From Earliella scabrosa (taxonomy: Eukaryota > Basidiomycota > Agaricomycetes > Polyporales > Polyporaceae), in contig JABYQQ010000001.1 in the NCBI GenBank assembly GCA_022605405.1, positions 4,464,001 through 4,528,000 on the forward strand: a stretch of 64,000 nt of DNA, given 5' to 3'. Positions 1-11,608 of the stretch are shown here, one piece after another. Position 1 is the first letter of the stretch, and every line of letters begins with the position of its first letter. The position numbers and the translations under genes were made by a program. The notes under the pieces are model-generated. The model did no database searches, had not been told where the DNA came from, and saw nothing but the letters and a program-made list of their open reading frames with translations.

Positions 1-225
1 CCTCCGGGGCAGACCTGGACACGATTCGGGATCACTAAGCGCCGGTCCTGGTCGCGTGGCAGAGATGGTAATCATTGAGATTCGGTACTACACTGTGATA
101 CACTGAGGAGCAAGATTATGGAGGTACGGTGGGTCTGATCCGTTCGTTGAATGTGGGATACTGAATGTGAGTAGTAGTAGGAGCAGGGGTTGACATGCAG
201 AATGGGTGGGACGTTGAGGGACGGT

Positions 226-3200
226 TCACGCGCCACAACACTCTGTACGCGGTGTACATTCTTCAAGAGGAGGAGGGAGGTCGTCGTCCTCGTCACTGCT
301 GTCAGTGTCAGGGTCTGGGGCAGGCCTTGCCAGACCATATGAGATTGGATAAGACGGTGCCTTAGTGCGAAGATAGTATAGTCCGGTCTTGAGGCCACTC
401 TCCCACGCGCGGAGCTGCAGGTTCATCTACGAGGGAGACATGAGTCGTTATTGTAAGGTAAAATAGTGTAGATGGACGAACGAGGAGAGGGGTTGTCGGC
501 GCTGCGATGCTGAGAGACATCGACTGACTTTGTTCAATGTATGGAGCGCGGTCGATAGCCATGTCTACGAGGGCGAATGGATCGATTTCCCAGGCAGTTC
601 TGTATATGTCTTTCAAGTCGTCTGGGATTTCTGCGATGGCCTGTACTGAACCTGTACTGAATGAGCGGTCAGGAGATAAGGGATCGTGTGAATATGCGTA
701 CCGTGATTGAGTAGAATTGCGCGGCGTAGATCGTCGGTCCAGAGGTTGCGTTTGACGAGGTCGTGGACCAGCCATGGGCAGATCTGAGTGTAGTCGCCGC
801 TCAGGATCTGGTGTGTGACGACATTGCTGCACGTGGATGGTTTGCATGAGGATTTGGTGCTTATCATAAGAGGGACTCGCCTGGGGTAAGGGTCGACTCC
901 TTCGGAGTTGCCAAGAATGTAAGCGGTGGACGCGGTTGGCATCTGGGCAGTGAGCAGAGAATTCCGAAGTCCGTGTTGCGCGATCATCGTGCGGAGTGCG
1001 TCGAAATCGTACCGGTGCCTTGAACCTGCGGGCCACATGTCGGAGTACAAGATCCCGTCTGCTGCCAGGGAGCCGGTCCAGGCCGGGTACGGCCCTTTGA
1101 CTTTGGCTAGTTCGCAGCTAGTCTCCAATGCTGCATGATAGATGGTCTCAAATATATCGACGTTGAGGTCTCTGGCCCTCTGGGAAGCATACGGCATTCC
1201 CATCATCATGAATACGTCCGCGAGTCCTTGGACTCCGACGCCAATGGCTCTGGCGCGGTTTGCAGCCGCGGCCGCCGCGCCGGTGGGGTACTTTGCAACG
1301 TCGAGGAGGCGGTCGGTGTTGCGAACTGCGAGCTTGGTGACGGAATGGAGCATGTCGAAGTCGAATTGGCCGTCCGGCCGGATGAAGCGGGGAAGCGCGA
1401 TAGAGGCAAGGGTGCACACAGCGGGTTCGGTGGAGTTGGAGTACTGGACTACTTCGGTGCAGAGGTTGGAGGACTGGATGATGCCCATGTGCTTCTGATT
1501 GTTGCGTCCTGATACACGGGTAAGTCTCCACAAACTACAAGTGTTAGCCGACGTACGATTGACGTTGTCCTGGTACATGATGAAGGGCGCGCCGGTTTCT
1601 GTTTGCGCCTCGCATATGGAGCGCCAGAGGTCGGCTGCCCTGATCTGGGCGACGGGGCGGATGTTCTGTAGACAATGTTCATATAGTTGAGTAAATTGGT
1701 CTCCATACACGGCGTTCAGATCCGGCGTGTCCGCGGGATCGAACAAGTACCAATCTGCATTGTCACGAAGTTTCTTCATGCTAGTGCATAGAGTCAGTCG
1801 CGGCGCGGAGTATTTATCAAGGCGGTCGATGTAGCGTACAATATGTCCGGGATCCACAGGGCAGGAAAAACGTGGCGAACTTTGTCATCAGGCGCAGCGC
1901 GAGCGGTGCGGCATGTGACAAAGGATATGATGTCGCCGTGCCATATCGGAAGGTAGACGGTGAGTGCGGACGGCCGTCGGTCGCGACTGAGGATGCAGAA
2001 GTTGGCATGGCTGTCATATATGCGCATGAGTGCGAGAACACCGGGTTGCCGTCTGGGTTGGATACTGGCGGTGGGATCAGAGGGTGAACAATTGTATCGT
2101 GAAGACACCGTACCGGCGACAGGGGACCGTCCCGAGAGAAATGCCGACGCCTCCGTCTGCCATCCAGAATGCATCGAGATCTGACACGCTGCGTAGAACT
2201 GTTCGCGGAGAGTGGACATCTGGCTGCGTGAGGAAGCAGGAGGCGTAATAAGGGGACCGTGTGCCGGCATTGAATAGAGTAGGGGTAGCGTGGGTGTATA
2301 GTTGCCTGGAAAGGGCATTGTAGGTGTCGATGACGCGCGGGATATCGTTACCATGAATAGCGATGGCGGTTCGCATATACATGAACTGTGGTCTTTCAAC
2401 ACGGTCGGCGTCCACGTGAATGAGGTACGACTTCACCAGTGTCTGCACTGCAGGGCTAGACGATTATGATGAGAGTGTTGTAGATGACCGGTAATGACAT
2501 TGTAGCTCACTACGACATATTGTAGTCACGGGAATGTCTGACCGCGTCATCCAAGACGGTGTAGTTATCCTCCACCACTCTCACAAGACTGGGGTCGAGG
2601 TTGGCAACGGACGCTGTTGTAGATTAGATGAGCTTTGAGCCACGGGGGAAATCTGGAATGGAATGATTGCAGCGAACCGTTGGCGTGCACCCAGGTGCTG
2701 AACGACCGGCCAACCCCTTTGTGAATGTCGGCGATGTACATCCGACCAGCGAGGAGGAGGTACGCGGGGTCCTTGGAGCTGAATGCAGCGACAGTGGAGG
2801 CGGTATGCATCTGGGGAAAGGTGAGTTGATGAGCTGGGAAGAATCTCTCGACATACGACGAGGTCGTGAGCGGTGATCTCGATCGGAAGGCTGCAGTGAA
2901 CTCGAGTGACGATACTGTATGGGGACGTGCGTTTAGTGAGAGTTCGTATGGCCGGTTCGGGGAGGTGTACGCACGCGGGCAAGTCGAGGTGAGCGTCCTG
3001 CATGTCCCAGGAAAGCTGCGAATTGAAGGTATTAGTTATAGTCACAGTGTGAGTATGCGGAACATACAGTAGCGAGGCATCGTTGTAGCTAGAGTTTGTT
3101 AGTCAATGTGTACAGCAAGCGTGTCGAAGAAATGCTCACCTTAAGGGGATCGAAGGGCTGTAACTTGCTATGTGATACGTCAGAAAGCTGGATTGGAGTA

Positions 3201-3325
3201 AGGTGTAGGAACGATGAGGATGCGTACCCATCTGGCAAGAGTCAGAGTCATTGACAACGGCAGTCGACATGGATTAACTTACCTCGTTTGATGACTGTGG
3301 AGAAGGGGGAAGGCTGTGCGTCCAT
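226..3325 (-). CDS. Ribonucleotide reductase large subunit, divergent, catalytically intact (RNR1-A)
   Basis: Class I R1 subunit, which reduces NDPs to dNDPs in the cytosol with an R2 partner. I assembled 15 exons (43, 4, 28, 21, 41, 55, 133, 103, 342, 225, 224, 628, 125, 170, 201 nt) that sum to 780 codons plus stop, close to the usual 760-890. The start at 3325 precedes an ATP-cone motif VIKRDG. Visible: Cys in YYASCFL (~216), Asn/Cys/Glu in NLCTEVV (~422), Cys in AVCTLAS (~436), phosphate-binding PTAST (~600), radical-transfer Tyr pair in GLYYLRT (~731) and a C-terminal CTPRTECC redox tail. Odd: loop 2, normally like TNGTSNG, is replaced by the short IQPRRQPG; one intron (880-827) has a GC donor; exon 2 is the 4 nt at 3228-3231. 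Family assignment is very sure; wild-type activity is less certain. Confidence 0.93.
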
Positions 3326-4510
3326 GTGGAGTGGCTTTGCGGTGAGTTAGATAGTAGGGACTATGGTGAGAAGGAGAGAAACGTGATGGTGGGGATGGTT
3401 GATGAGGATGGACGCTGTGCAGTAGATATATGGAGTCCGGGGACGATGCTATCCTGAAGAGGGAACTATGACGCTGGTGACTTCGTCCATGGGAAGCCAG
3501 TCATGAGGGGTTTACGCGGCGTAGTCTTCGGCGGAGAAGACGCGGTGACAGGCAGGCAAGTGGACTGACGAAAGACCAGGCCGGTACCTAGTGGTTGGAG
3601 GGTCGGTCGGGTTGGAAGAGGCGAGATTGATCGGGGAAAGACTGCAAAGGCGGTGCGATAACGTTGGATACGTCATGTACGGACAATGTCACAATGGAAG
3701 TGCATCTAAGAACCATCGTCCAGGAATCGCTGATGATAGTTCGTTGGGATCGTTCGTGCTTGTGGGATGATGTCATAGACTGGGTACTCACTGCGGCGGG
3801 TGTCCGATGTCTGAGATCGGTCGGATCTCGGGGAACCTGCGTCACGGAACAAGTGCATATCTGTTCTTGGACATGATGACGAAGGAGGAGGCCGGACGAG
3901 GTGCGAGGGGTTGATGACGTCGTGACGTAGTAGAGTAACACTGCTAGAAACAGAGAGATGACATCAAAGCATTTATGAGAGTATGAGGTGATGACACACA
4001 GGCGACTTTAGGACTTGTGCGGGTCGTCGGGTGGTGATGACGATGGAACTCTGTCATCTCAAGTACGCTGAGTACGTATGGAACAGGAGGCACAGGGACG
4101 TTCTGAACGGGGTGGGGGAAACGTGGATGGAAGAGGGAATTCGATCTAGGAAAGTGGGGAAATCGGGATCGAGGGGTGCGAGGTTACTATGAAAATTTGA
4201 TGCGGTGTCGGAATTCACAATGGGAGACGAGCCGTCATACGAGGTCATCGTCGGAGGTGCGGGGGACGTGTGTGGTGTTGAGGTATGAGGTATGAGGTAG
4301 GATTGGTTTGAGGTGCCGTGACATTGGGACGATGAGGTGTAGGGGAGCAGTTACGTATAGACGTGACCGGGGCGGGTTATGTGAGTGAGGAGTGTGGATG
4401 ATGGTTAGTAATGCACTTACTTGGAGTGTGAGGGTCGAACGCATCGTAGGTGAGGAGAGACAGGGTCTGAGTGAGGTCATAGATGTCTGAGGAGGGTGTA
4501 TAAGTAGCTG
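3326..4510. other. Intergenic, shared upstream region of two divergent genes
   Basis: This lies between the starts of RNR1-A (minus) and the 4.5 kb gene (plus), so it should hold both promoters. Short ORFs occur on both strands but show no recognisable motif. I saw no clear ACGCGT cell-cycle box, the element that drives RNR genes in ascomycete yeasts. Confidence 0.4.
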
Positions 4511-6174
4511 ATGGATGGACTGGAACGAATAATCAGATTGCTCCGCTCAGTGTTGATTGTGGTTGGTTACAGGATGACTTCCCCCGTTCAGCAAGCAGTT
4601 AGTCGGTGGAAGTTCCAGGCATTCCGTCGCGATGATTTACCTTACGGCGCGGCCGTTAACTCATTGACGACGGGAGAACCGATGATAGAGGCGAAACGCA
4701 CTGGTCCGAATGAATGGGTGGTGAGTGTTCGACGGCAAGCGGGGTTTGGTATTGCTGATTGGGTTTGGGGGCAGTTGTGTCGATGGGGGACCAATGTCCC
4801 TGCGGTGTTCTCGTATGCAGGGGTATTTGCGGACGCCGATGATTACTTGAGCGGGAACTTGGTGATGGGAGATAATGAGATCCCGGCGAGCCTAGAGGAG
4901 AGCAGGGTGTGAGTGGTCCAGTCTGATTGAGCCCGGGGTACGCTGACAGAGTGACAGGGAGAGGTACGCGAATTGGAAGTGCGCGTATTCGTATGCGTTC
5001 AACACGGTGGAGGACCCGGATTTCTACCTGATTCAGAAGGTTGGGCTGTTAAAAAATATGGTAGAGCGCGGCTCATGTGAACTGGGGGACAGGAGCTGGA
5101 AGCGTATATGGTCAAGGTACCTGGTTTCAACCCTGGGGACTTTGACAGGCGGCCCTGGCAGTCCGGTAGTCTGGACTACAGCAACTCCATCTTTTGGATG
5201 AACGTCCCTATGTTCATCCGTAGGAAGGACGGGGAGCGAAAGCCGAAGGCGCCTACACACCTTCATCCATGGGTGCTGCAGGCGGAGAGAAAGTCCCGTC
5301 GTTACAGGGCGAATCCGGCGCGCCCTGCGGTCCGTGCCATCGAGCAAGGTCGTCTCTGCGACATTTCTCAAGCCAAACCGAGTATCTTGAAGCAAGGAGA
5401 CGCGGTGGCGGTACGGTTCAAGATAGCATACATCGAAGCCGATAGGGATTGGTACCCACAGTTCTTGTTGACCGACATAGTCCGGGTGTGCGTCGGAAAA
5501 AGGCGGGCATCGGAGGACTCCAGACTGTATGTGGCAACCAGTGTGGGGGATGAGAATGCATTGGAAAACGGGGAGATTGTGGACGGTGAGTCCCGTGGAG
5601 TCTTGACTTATGGTAGTTATTGATGTCTATCTGATATTGAACAGAGGACGAGGCCGTGGACGACTCGGTTGGAGAAATTGGGAAGGTCGTGGTGGAGACG
5701 GCGGTTGAGATGACGGCGGTTGCGGGAGAGAGGGTTTTCTCGAAACGAGAGAGTCTGATCTCTGGGGCGGATGGGCGCATGTCAGATGTATCCTGCGGAC
5801 AACGGCAGTCTGGGACGCGCCTGTTCAACAATGCCAGTGACGACACCGGTTCTGGCGGTACTGGTTCGTTCGAGATGGTTCAGATCCCTGTGGATGCGAA
5901 GAGTCAATCCGGGTGTGGACCTGTTGACATGGAGGTGGACGAGGTCGCGTCGTCTCAGGAGTACTGGGGCACCGAAGACTTCGTGGATCTTGGAGCGCCG
6001 GAGGCCCGCGTTCAGGATGACGACAGCTCTCTAGACGGCGTCTCGGAGTCCGCGGACCGGAAGGATGGCTCCCCGGAGGCTGTGCGGATGAGCGGCAAAC
6101 AGAAGGTGGAAGACGAAGATGACGCCGGGCATATCCCCTTGAAGAGGCGCCGTGGAACGCGAGGCCGTCGGTGA
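4511..6174 (+). CDS. Uncharacterised nuclear-looking protein, four exons
   Basis: Not recognised by name. Splicing at donors 4910 (GTGAGT), 5040 (GTTGGG) and 5586 (GTGAGT) joins four in-frame exons of about 500 residues. The N-terminal part contains GFGIADWVWGQLCRWG. The middle has a segment GDAVAVRFKIAYIEADRDWY followed by a hydrophobic stretch ending VRVCVG; from memory this resembles an anonymous agaricomycete family with a GD-V-x-F...W-P...IVRV pattern, but I cannot verify it. The C-terminal third is acidic and Ser/Gly-rich and ends in a basic cluster PLKRRRGTRGRR, a likely nuclear localisation signal. An alternative start is the ATG at 4574. It is divergent from RNR1-A. The coding model is good; the function is unknown. 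Confidence 0.7.
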
Positions 6175-6621
6175 AGGTGAGGAAAGAAGTACCCAAGATC
6201 GCAGATGTGCACTGACGCGGATTTATAGAATATGTCCAGCAGGGCTGGTGACACAGTAGTCTGAAGAATGAATCTAGCTGTTGAATGGATTGATCAAAGA
6301 ATGAATGACTAGTAGCTACGATAGGTACGGCACTATAGGTACGGAACGATACATACAGTTGATAGGCACGTCAGTACAGTTGTTGATAAAGAGAGAAAGA
6401 TGTACGACCTGGGGAAATGTTGTAGTTGGCATGCGGATGTCTGTAACATCGACGGAGTGGATTCGGCGGTCTCCGTCACGGTGCATCAAGAAGTCCGGAT
6501 GGGATTGCATATGAGTATGTAGTGTCAACGCAGGCGTGCTACAGTGGTTCAGAGGAAAATGTATGTAAAGGTGTGGTGTTGAAGTTGGTCTGGAGACATA
6601 GAGCAATGACATAACATGTGG

Positions 6622-8584
6622 TCACGAAACCGGAGAAGGAGAACTCATGATGATCTTGTAACAGGCTCGGGCGTCGGCCAGTGTAATCGGTGCTGATGAG
6701 ATGGTGCAAGAAGAGGGAGGCGGTGTGACGGTTGTGGTACTACAATATATAGCCATAGATGCAGTAACGCGGTGTACAACACGGGATGCAGTGGTGCAGA
6801 CATTAAGAAGTTGCAGGAAGTGAGCCGGCCGGCTCGGTGCGAGTCTTGTATCTGGTAGATTGGAGTCAGGGATGACGACCGGGTAAGTGGACATAAATGT
6901 CACGCACTTGATGTTATGAAGGAACTTCTGTCCGTCCTGCAGCAAGGTGCGGCGCCACCTGAGGCCGCATGCGTTGCAGAGCGATTGAAAACCATATGGT
7001 CCCTCGTGGATGGAAACTTGTCAGTCGACCAACGGAGGGCAGCAGGCGATGTACGAGTACACACCGATCTCCACTCTGGGCTCTCTCGTACTCCGCAAGA
7101 CGTGCATCCGTCGAGATCGTCTGTCTGTAGTCGGAGTGAGATCGTCGGTGTTATGTAATGCCAGGCTGGAGGAGACATGCATACCGGGCCACCATGTACA
7201 AGGGAATTGTAAAACGGTGGAGTCACGGATCGGTCTGTTGGGACTCCTGAAGGAGAACGCAGAGGGTAGATGAAGATGCGTACCTCGACCCTGAGGGTGG
7301 TGCGATGCACCTTGTCCTGGTATCGACGCAATAGCATTAGGGAGGGAGACTGAGAGGAGATGTATCCTCAGGCGGTGGCCGGAGGTTGAGAGTGCTTACC
7401 TGGAGTCATAAATTTGATCACAAATGACCGTGGCGACTCGCGCGGATCGGAGAGATCGTTGGAGGTCGGTAGTACGGGGTTCCTTCGTGAGCGCCGGTGA
7501 CGCTTGTTCTATCGTGGAGGTCGGGTTAGAGTGGTCGGGGGAACGGCAATGAGGACGGATGACTACCTTTGCGCGACGAGGTGCACGGGGACTTGCGCCT
7601 GCATCGTGTTGGCTTGAGTCACCTGAGAGCTGGGAACCGAGAGGAGGGGAAGGGGCAAAGGGGCGCGAAGTGCCTGATGTAGGATCGTCCCTCGCCTGTC
7701 CTTCGTCAATTGGGGTCAAGGTTGTAGGCTGCAGTGATGTTAATCGAGAATCAACTAAAACATCCGCGCTGCGCACCGGTTCGTATCGAATGGAAGACGT
7801 GGGCCAGCGAATGTGAAGAGTTTCGGGGGGAAGGTCGTCGAGGGGAGGATTATTGAATGTGGAAGTTAGAACGGGGCTGGCCATTTGCAGTGGAGAGGGT
7901 GGTGGTGCGGCGTGGTCGGGTTGAGACCATGCGTAGCGAGGTTGATATTGCGTTTCTCGGGCAGGTGGCACGTCGGATGTGCAGTTTAAGGGCTGTGCAA
8001 TGAAGGTAATGAGGGTCGGCTTATGTACAGACAGAGTAGGCGCACAGCGTAAGGACAGAAGTAATCCATTGCCCGATGTGGCGTAGCTTGGGGGTGGAAG
8101 CGGGCGTCGGAGGCAACGGCATTGGCATTGGGTGTAAACCCGGATAGCGGTATGTCGTAACGGTGGGTGACGGAAACATCTTGAGAGTGCTGGGGTGTAG
8201 ATGGAAAGGATGTGAGGATGCGACGTGGGTGAGAATAGTAGATGCAGACCGGCGAGGGAATGGCCACAGCACCGTGCAGGGCGGTGTCATGACGTGGTGC
8301 TCGAAACAGAGAACTGAGAGGAGGAAGTGTCGTCTATATGTGGATTAGCGGAGAGCGGAGGGTGGTTCAAATGGACTTACGTGGGCTGGTCCGGGACCAG
8401 TGGTCGGGGGTACAAACTGTTGAGTACACTCGGTGTCGACTCCTAGGGTAGAGCCGTTGGTGGTCGAGTAGAAGCCGCCTGTAGCGAGGTGTGAGGTGAG
8501 AAGACGCTGAGACATGCTTGGGAGTGAGATTGAATGACTGGGAGCAGTAGCTGTTGACGGTGGGTTGAGATTGAAGAGAGTCAT
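6622..8584 (-). CDS. GATA-type zinc-finger transcription factor
   Basis: Predicted DNA-binding regulator of GATA motifs in the nucleus. After removing an intron inside the finger (donor GTGTGT, acceptor CACGAG), the finger reads CTSCGVRESPEWRS then GPYGFQSLCNACGLRWRR, a C-x2-C-x18-C-x2-C GATA finger of the white-collar-2/fungal class. The N-terminal exons (8584-8381, about 8169-8022, 7990-7390) encode Pro/Ser/Thr-rich, probably disordered sequence, with the GATA finger at the C-terminal end. The last stretch (6900-6622) may be coding or UTR, so the stop is uncertain. A palindromic TGACGTCA lies about 85 bp upstream of the start. The target pathway cannot be told from sequence. Confidence 0.8.
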
Positions 8585-8668
8585 ATATGTAGCAGGGCGG
8601 GCAGCGAACAGTCAGATTGATGTTATCGTGACGAAGGTGTGGTCACGTCACGGTGTTACGTTCAGTTA

Positions 8669-8676
8669 TGACGTCA
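8669..8676. promoter_or_regulatory. CRE/ATF-like palindrome TGACGTCA
   Basis: Perfect 8-bp bZIP (CREB/ATF class) site, about 85 bp upstream of the GATA-factor ATG, with related GTCACGTCAC half-sites 20-30 bp away. The sequence match is seen; regulation of the GATA gene is inferred from position. Confidence 0.4.
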
Positions 8677-8961
8677 CGGCAGGAAAGTGACGATGGTAGG
8701 GTAGGCGGTGGAGCGGTAATGAGGGTCCCGGAACGGGTGGGTGAGTGCGTGGCAACATGAGGGGTCCTACTTCCTGGTAAACGTACTTGGATAGACAGAG
8801 TGCGATGTCATACACGGCGGCCGGCGTGGTCTGCCGGTGAACAGCGAACGAGGTGTTGGGGTTCTCATGCTACGGACGGTGTTTGCCGACGGACACAGGG
8901 GCACTGGTGACATTGCATCGAAATGTTATACAGGAATGAGAAGTTTCTCGTGATACTTGGT

Positions 8962-9865
8962 TCAGGAAACGAGAGGAATCATCCTGTTGACGACAAGTCG
9001 GAGTTGTCTCCAGATGCTCTGGAAGAGAATCAGTGAGGTAATGGAAGGGGAACAACAGAAGGCATGTACGTACGGAGATACGGGGAAAGGGAAGCTTGAT
9101 CCGCCATCCGCGCTTGGTCCGCACGATCGGCATTGAATGGAGTTCGTCCCGGAGGCGGAGGCGATATGGGAGCACGATGGCGTCGATGTCGCCGAAGTAG
9201 TCAACGTCCCACGTCGAAGGGTCGGAGAGTGAGCGAGACCAGGGTCCGCCGGTGAAATGGAAGCCGCGTTCTGCATACTTGTCGGCCGCGACGCGGTCCT
9301 TCTCCACATTGAGTTCACCCCGGACGGCGCCTCGGCGGTCGAGAGTTCCGCGAGGGAATCCACAGGCGCAGCCGTCGGGTGTGATGAAGTTCATCACCAG
9401 GGTAGACCAGAATGCCCGGATTGGGGTGACGGGGGAGCTCATGGAGCTCCGGATGACGTCAACGTATCGGCCTGTGGGGGTGCGGAAGCGATGGACCTCG
9501 CGGATCCCGGCGATGCCGACTGGGCCGGAGCGGCGGACAGGTTGGTCTTCGTTAGGGAGGAACTCGAACGCAATCTTGGGATCCTTGCACACAACGGCGA
9601 CGAAGGTCTCAAACATTCTGTCTGAGAGGTAGATATCTAGGTCGCCGGGCACCCAGGATTCATCCGGGAGGAAGAAGCGGAGGGCGACGGAACCAGAAAT
9701 CACTCCGCCGCACGCCCGCAGTACGTGGTTGAAGGATTCTAAGTTCGACACGAAGGGAGAGACGCACATGGCGTATCTATCCCTGAGAACCGTGGCGACA
9801 ACTGTGTAGTATGCACGACATGTACGGCGCCAGCTGCATAGAGCAGACACGCTACTTCTTTGCAT
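8962..9865 (-). CDS. F-box-like / nucleotidyltransferase-like family protein, copy 1 (DxD retained)
   Basis: Two exons (9865-9074 and 9018-8962, donor GTACGT) give 282 residues. The N-terminus has an F-box-like WRRTCR segment. Residues ~58-85 read GSVALRFFLP then PGDLDIYL, matching the GS...D-x-D pattern of minimal nucleotidyltransferases. Later come FWSTLVMNFITPDGCACGFP and a YFGD block near the C-terminus. This is a large anonymous family in Agaricomycetes. Among the six copies here, this one alone keeps a clean DLDIY acidic pair and is the most diverged from the others. An upstream exon completing the F-box is possible. Substrate and activity are unknown; NTase fold membership is inference. 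Confidence 0.75.
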
Positions 9866-10827
9866 TATGAGAACATGTATGTCTTCATGGACGCTGCAGG
9901 ATGACAGTCAGTTGGAGAGTGTACATGTAGTCACAGAGACGCACATAATGGGTCCCGTGAGGCCCTGGAGTTGAACAGGAACAGGACGTGGAAGACCCGA
10001 TCGGTCCTGAGGTGGATTTGTGGAGGAAATAGAGTTGAACTCGGGTGACAAGATGACGTGGTCGTCAAAGGAGGACATGGTGCGTGTAGGTTGCTCTGTC
10101 GAGGTGGTCCGGGCGGTGCTGGCCTCGGTAGAAGGCGAGTTCGGGCACTTTTATGGGCGAAGGAAGGGTAACGACGTCCCCGATGAGCGATGAGCGATGA
10201 CATACGGTCGACGGCCCTGGGGTAATGCATGAGGCGTTGGGAAGATAACTAAAGGGAAGCGATCGGGAGGTGCGACAGGGGGAAATGACGGTCTGGATGA
10301 CCATGTTGGAGGACCGAGGCGGTGAGTTGTGGTCGATGAGTAACCTTAACGAGTGATGGTTGAATCTGGTGGCGTGGGAAGTTTTGCAGGGCGCTCTGAG
10401 GCCAGTCATGGCGGGCATCAGGGATGCTTCGTCACGATGCGTAGATGCTGCAATACAGTGAGTGCGTTCATAGTACCCGGGGCGCCACTGTAGAGGAGTA
10501 TGCTGATCTATCGGTTTAGACCGTTGTTCTGTATAGGGATTCCGGCACAAGAGCACACGTCATCTCGAATCCCGCGGCCCGAAATTTGTTCTGCCATACC
10601 AAGTGCGTCAGTGTCTGTCTTAGGGAAGTGGAGTTCTCCGTCCGTTGTGAATGAGGTCCTTCTCTGGACGTAGATGAGGCGGCTGGTCCGGGAAGCGGTG
10701 GGATTAGATGGCCGTGAGGACGGAGCCTAGAAGTCCACGGGCCGTGTGGGAGTTCGGAACTTGCCCGCAGGTATATGAGCATCGGAACTAATGCGTGTGG
10801 AGGAACCGTGTAGATCTCAGTACAACT
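9866..10827. other. Intergenic, no supported gene
   Basis: Only short overlapping ORFs on the minus strand (for example 10516-10782) with no recognised motif or convincing splice structure. It probably carries the promoters of the flanking divergent genes. Confidence 0.4.
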
Positions 10828-11414
10828 ATGTCCGACGCTATCGACTTCGATCCCGAGTTCGGTAGGAATGGTGGACAGGACTCTATCGCTGGTCCGGTGG
10901 CGCCTTCAGGCAGTACAATGGTGCGCAACCCTTACGATGGTCATGAGGTAAGAGAGCATAACGCGTGTTTGTCGTTTGGGTAATGGAAGCTAACGAGACA
11001 CAAGGTCGTTATCGGCTACATGTTGTCGCAGACATGATACACTGGCGTCGGGGAAGCTCCCAGGTTTCCGATGTATTCGGCTGCACATGGAGATCTGTGT
11101 GCAATCATGAGCCGGACTGCTGAGTACGGCGTCGTGAGTATCCTCAACAGAGAACGTTTGACGGAACGCTGACAAAGTATCAGGTACGATTCGTACTAGA
11201 ACACATCGTTGAAACACCCGCTCGAGGATTCCCGAGCGTGTTCATCAGACTCAGATGCGAGAGTGCATCTGGACGACACCCTCCCGATGTAATGGAGTTC
11301 TGGGAGCGGGTTTGCCGAGACGTGGGGTACATCTTTGTAGCGCAGACGACGGATTCCATTGTGAGGGTCGCTGATAGCATGTTCTCTCTTGCTGGCGATA
11401 GGTGGGGGATGTAA
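10828..11414 (+). CDS. Small uncharacterised protein, spliced
   Basis: Not recognised. A four-exon model using donors GTAAGA (after GHE), GTTGTC and GTGAGT keeps one frame from ATG 10828 to TAA 11412-11414 and yields about 145 residues. The N-terminus is Asp/Gly/Ser-rich. The remainder looks globular, with segments VVIGYMFPMYSAAHGD and FPSVFIRLRCES, then PPDVMEFWERVCRDVGYIF. No signal peptide or membrane segment is seen. It sits between two minus-strand F-box/NTase-like genes. The long open final exon has no ATG of its own, so an unspliced ORF search misses it. The model is plausible, not certain. Confidence 0.5.
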
Positions 11415-11608
11415 CAGTGAATGGGCGATTGGTGACACGGGACCGGGGATGTGCATGTGCCTGTGGAGCAGAGAGCAGACGTCTCTCTTGTGGTAGAGTC
11501 AAACAGCGTCACGTTCGAGAGTGTAGGCAGAAACGTATAGAAATTTGGGTACTGTGGCGCGGAATACATATCATGAAGGGAACTCTCCAAGTCTGTGGTG
11601 TTTAAGTA

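Noticed and set aside
1135..1531. ORFs on both strands overlapping the RNR1-A long exon
   Set aside because: They are out-of-frame shadows of the strongly supported 628-nt exon.
8870..8961. Extension of F-box/NTase-like copy 1 to the unspliced stop at 8870
   Set aside because: A GTACGT...TTCCAG intron at 9073-9019 joins a short exon ending at 8962; the unspliced tail has no family similarity.
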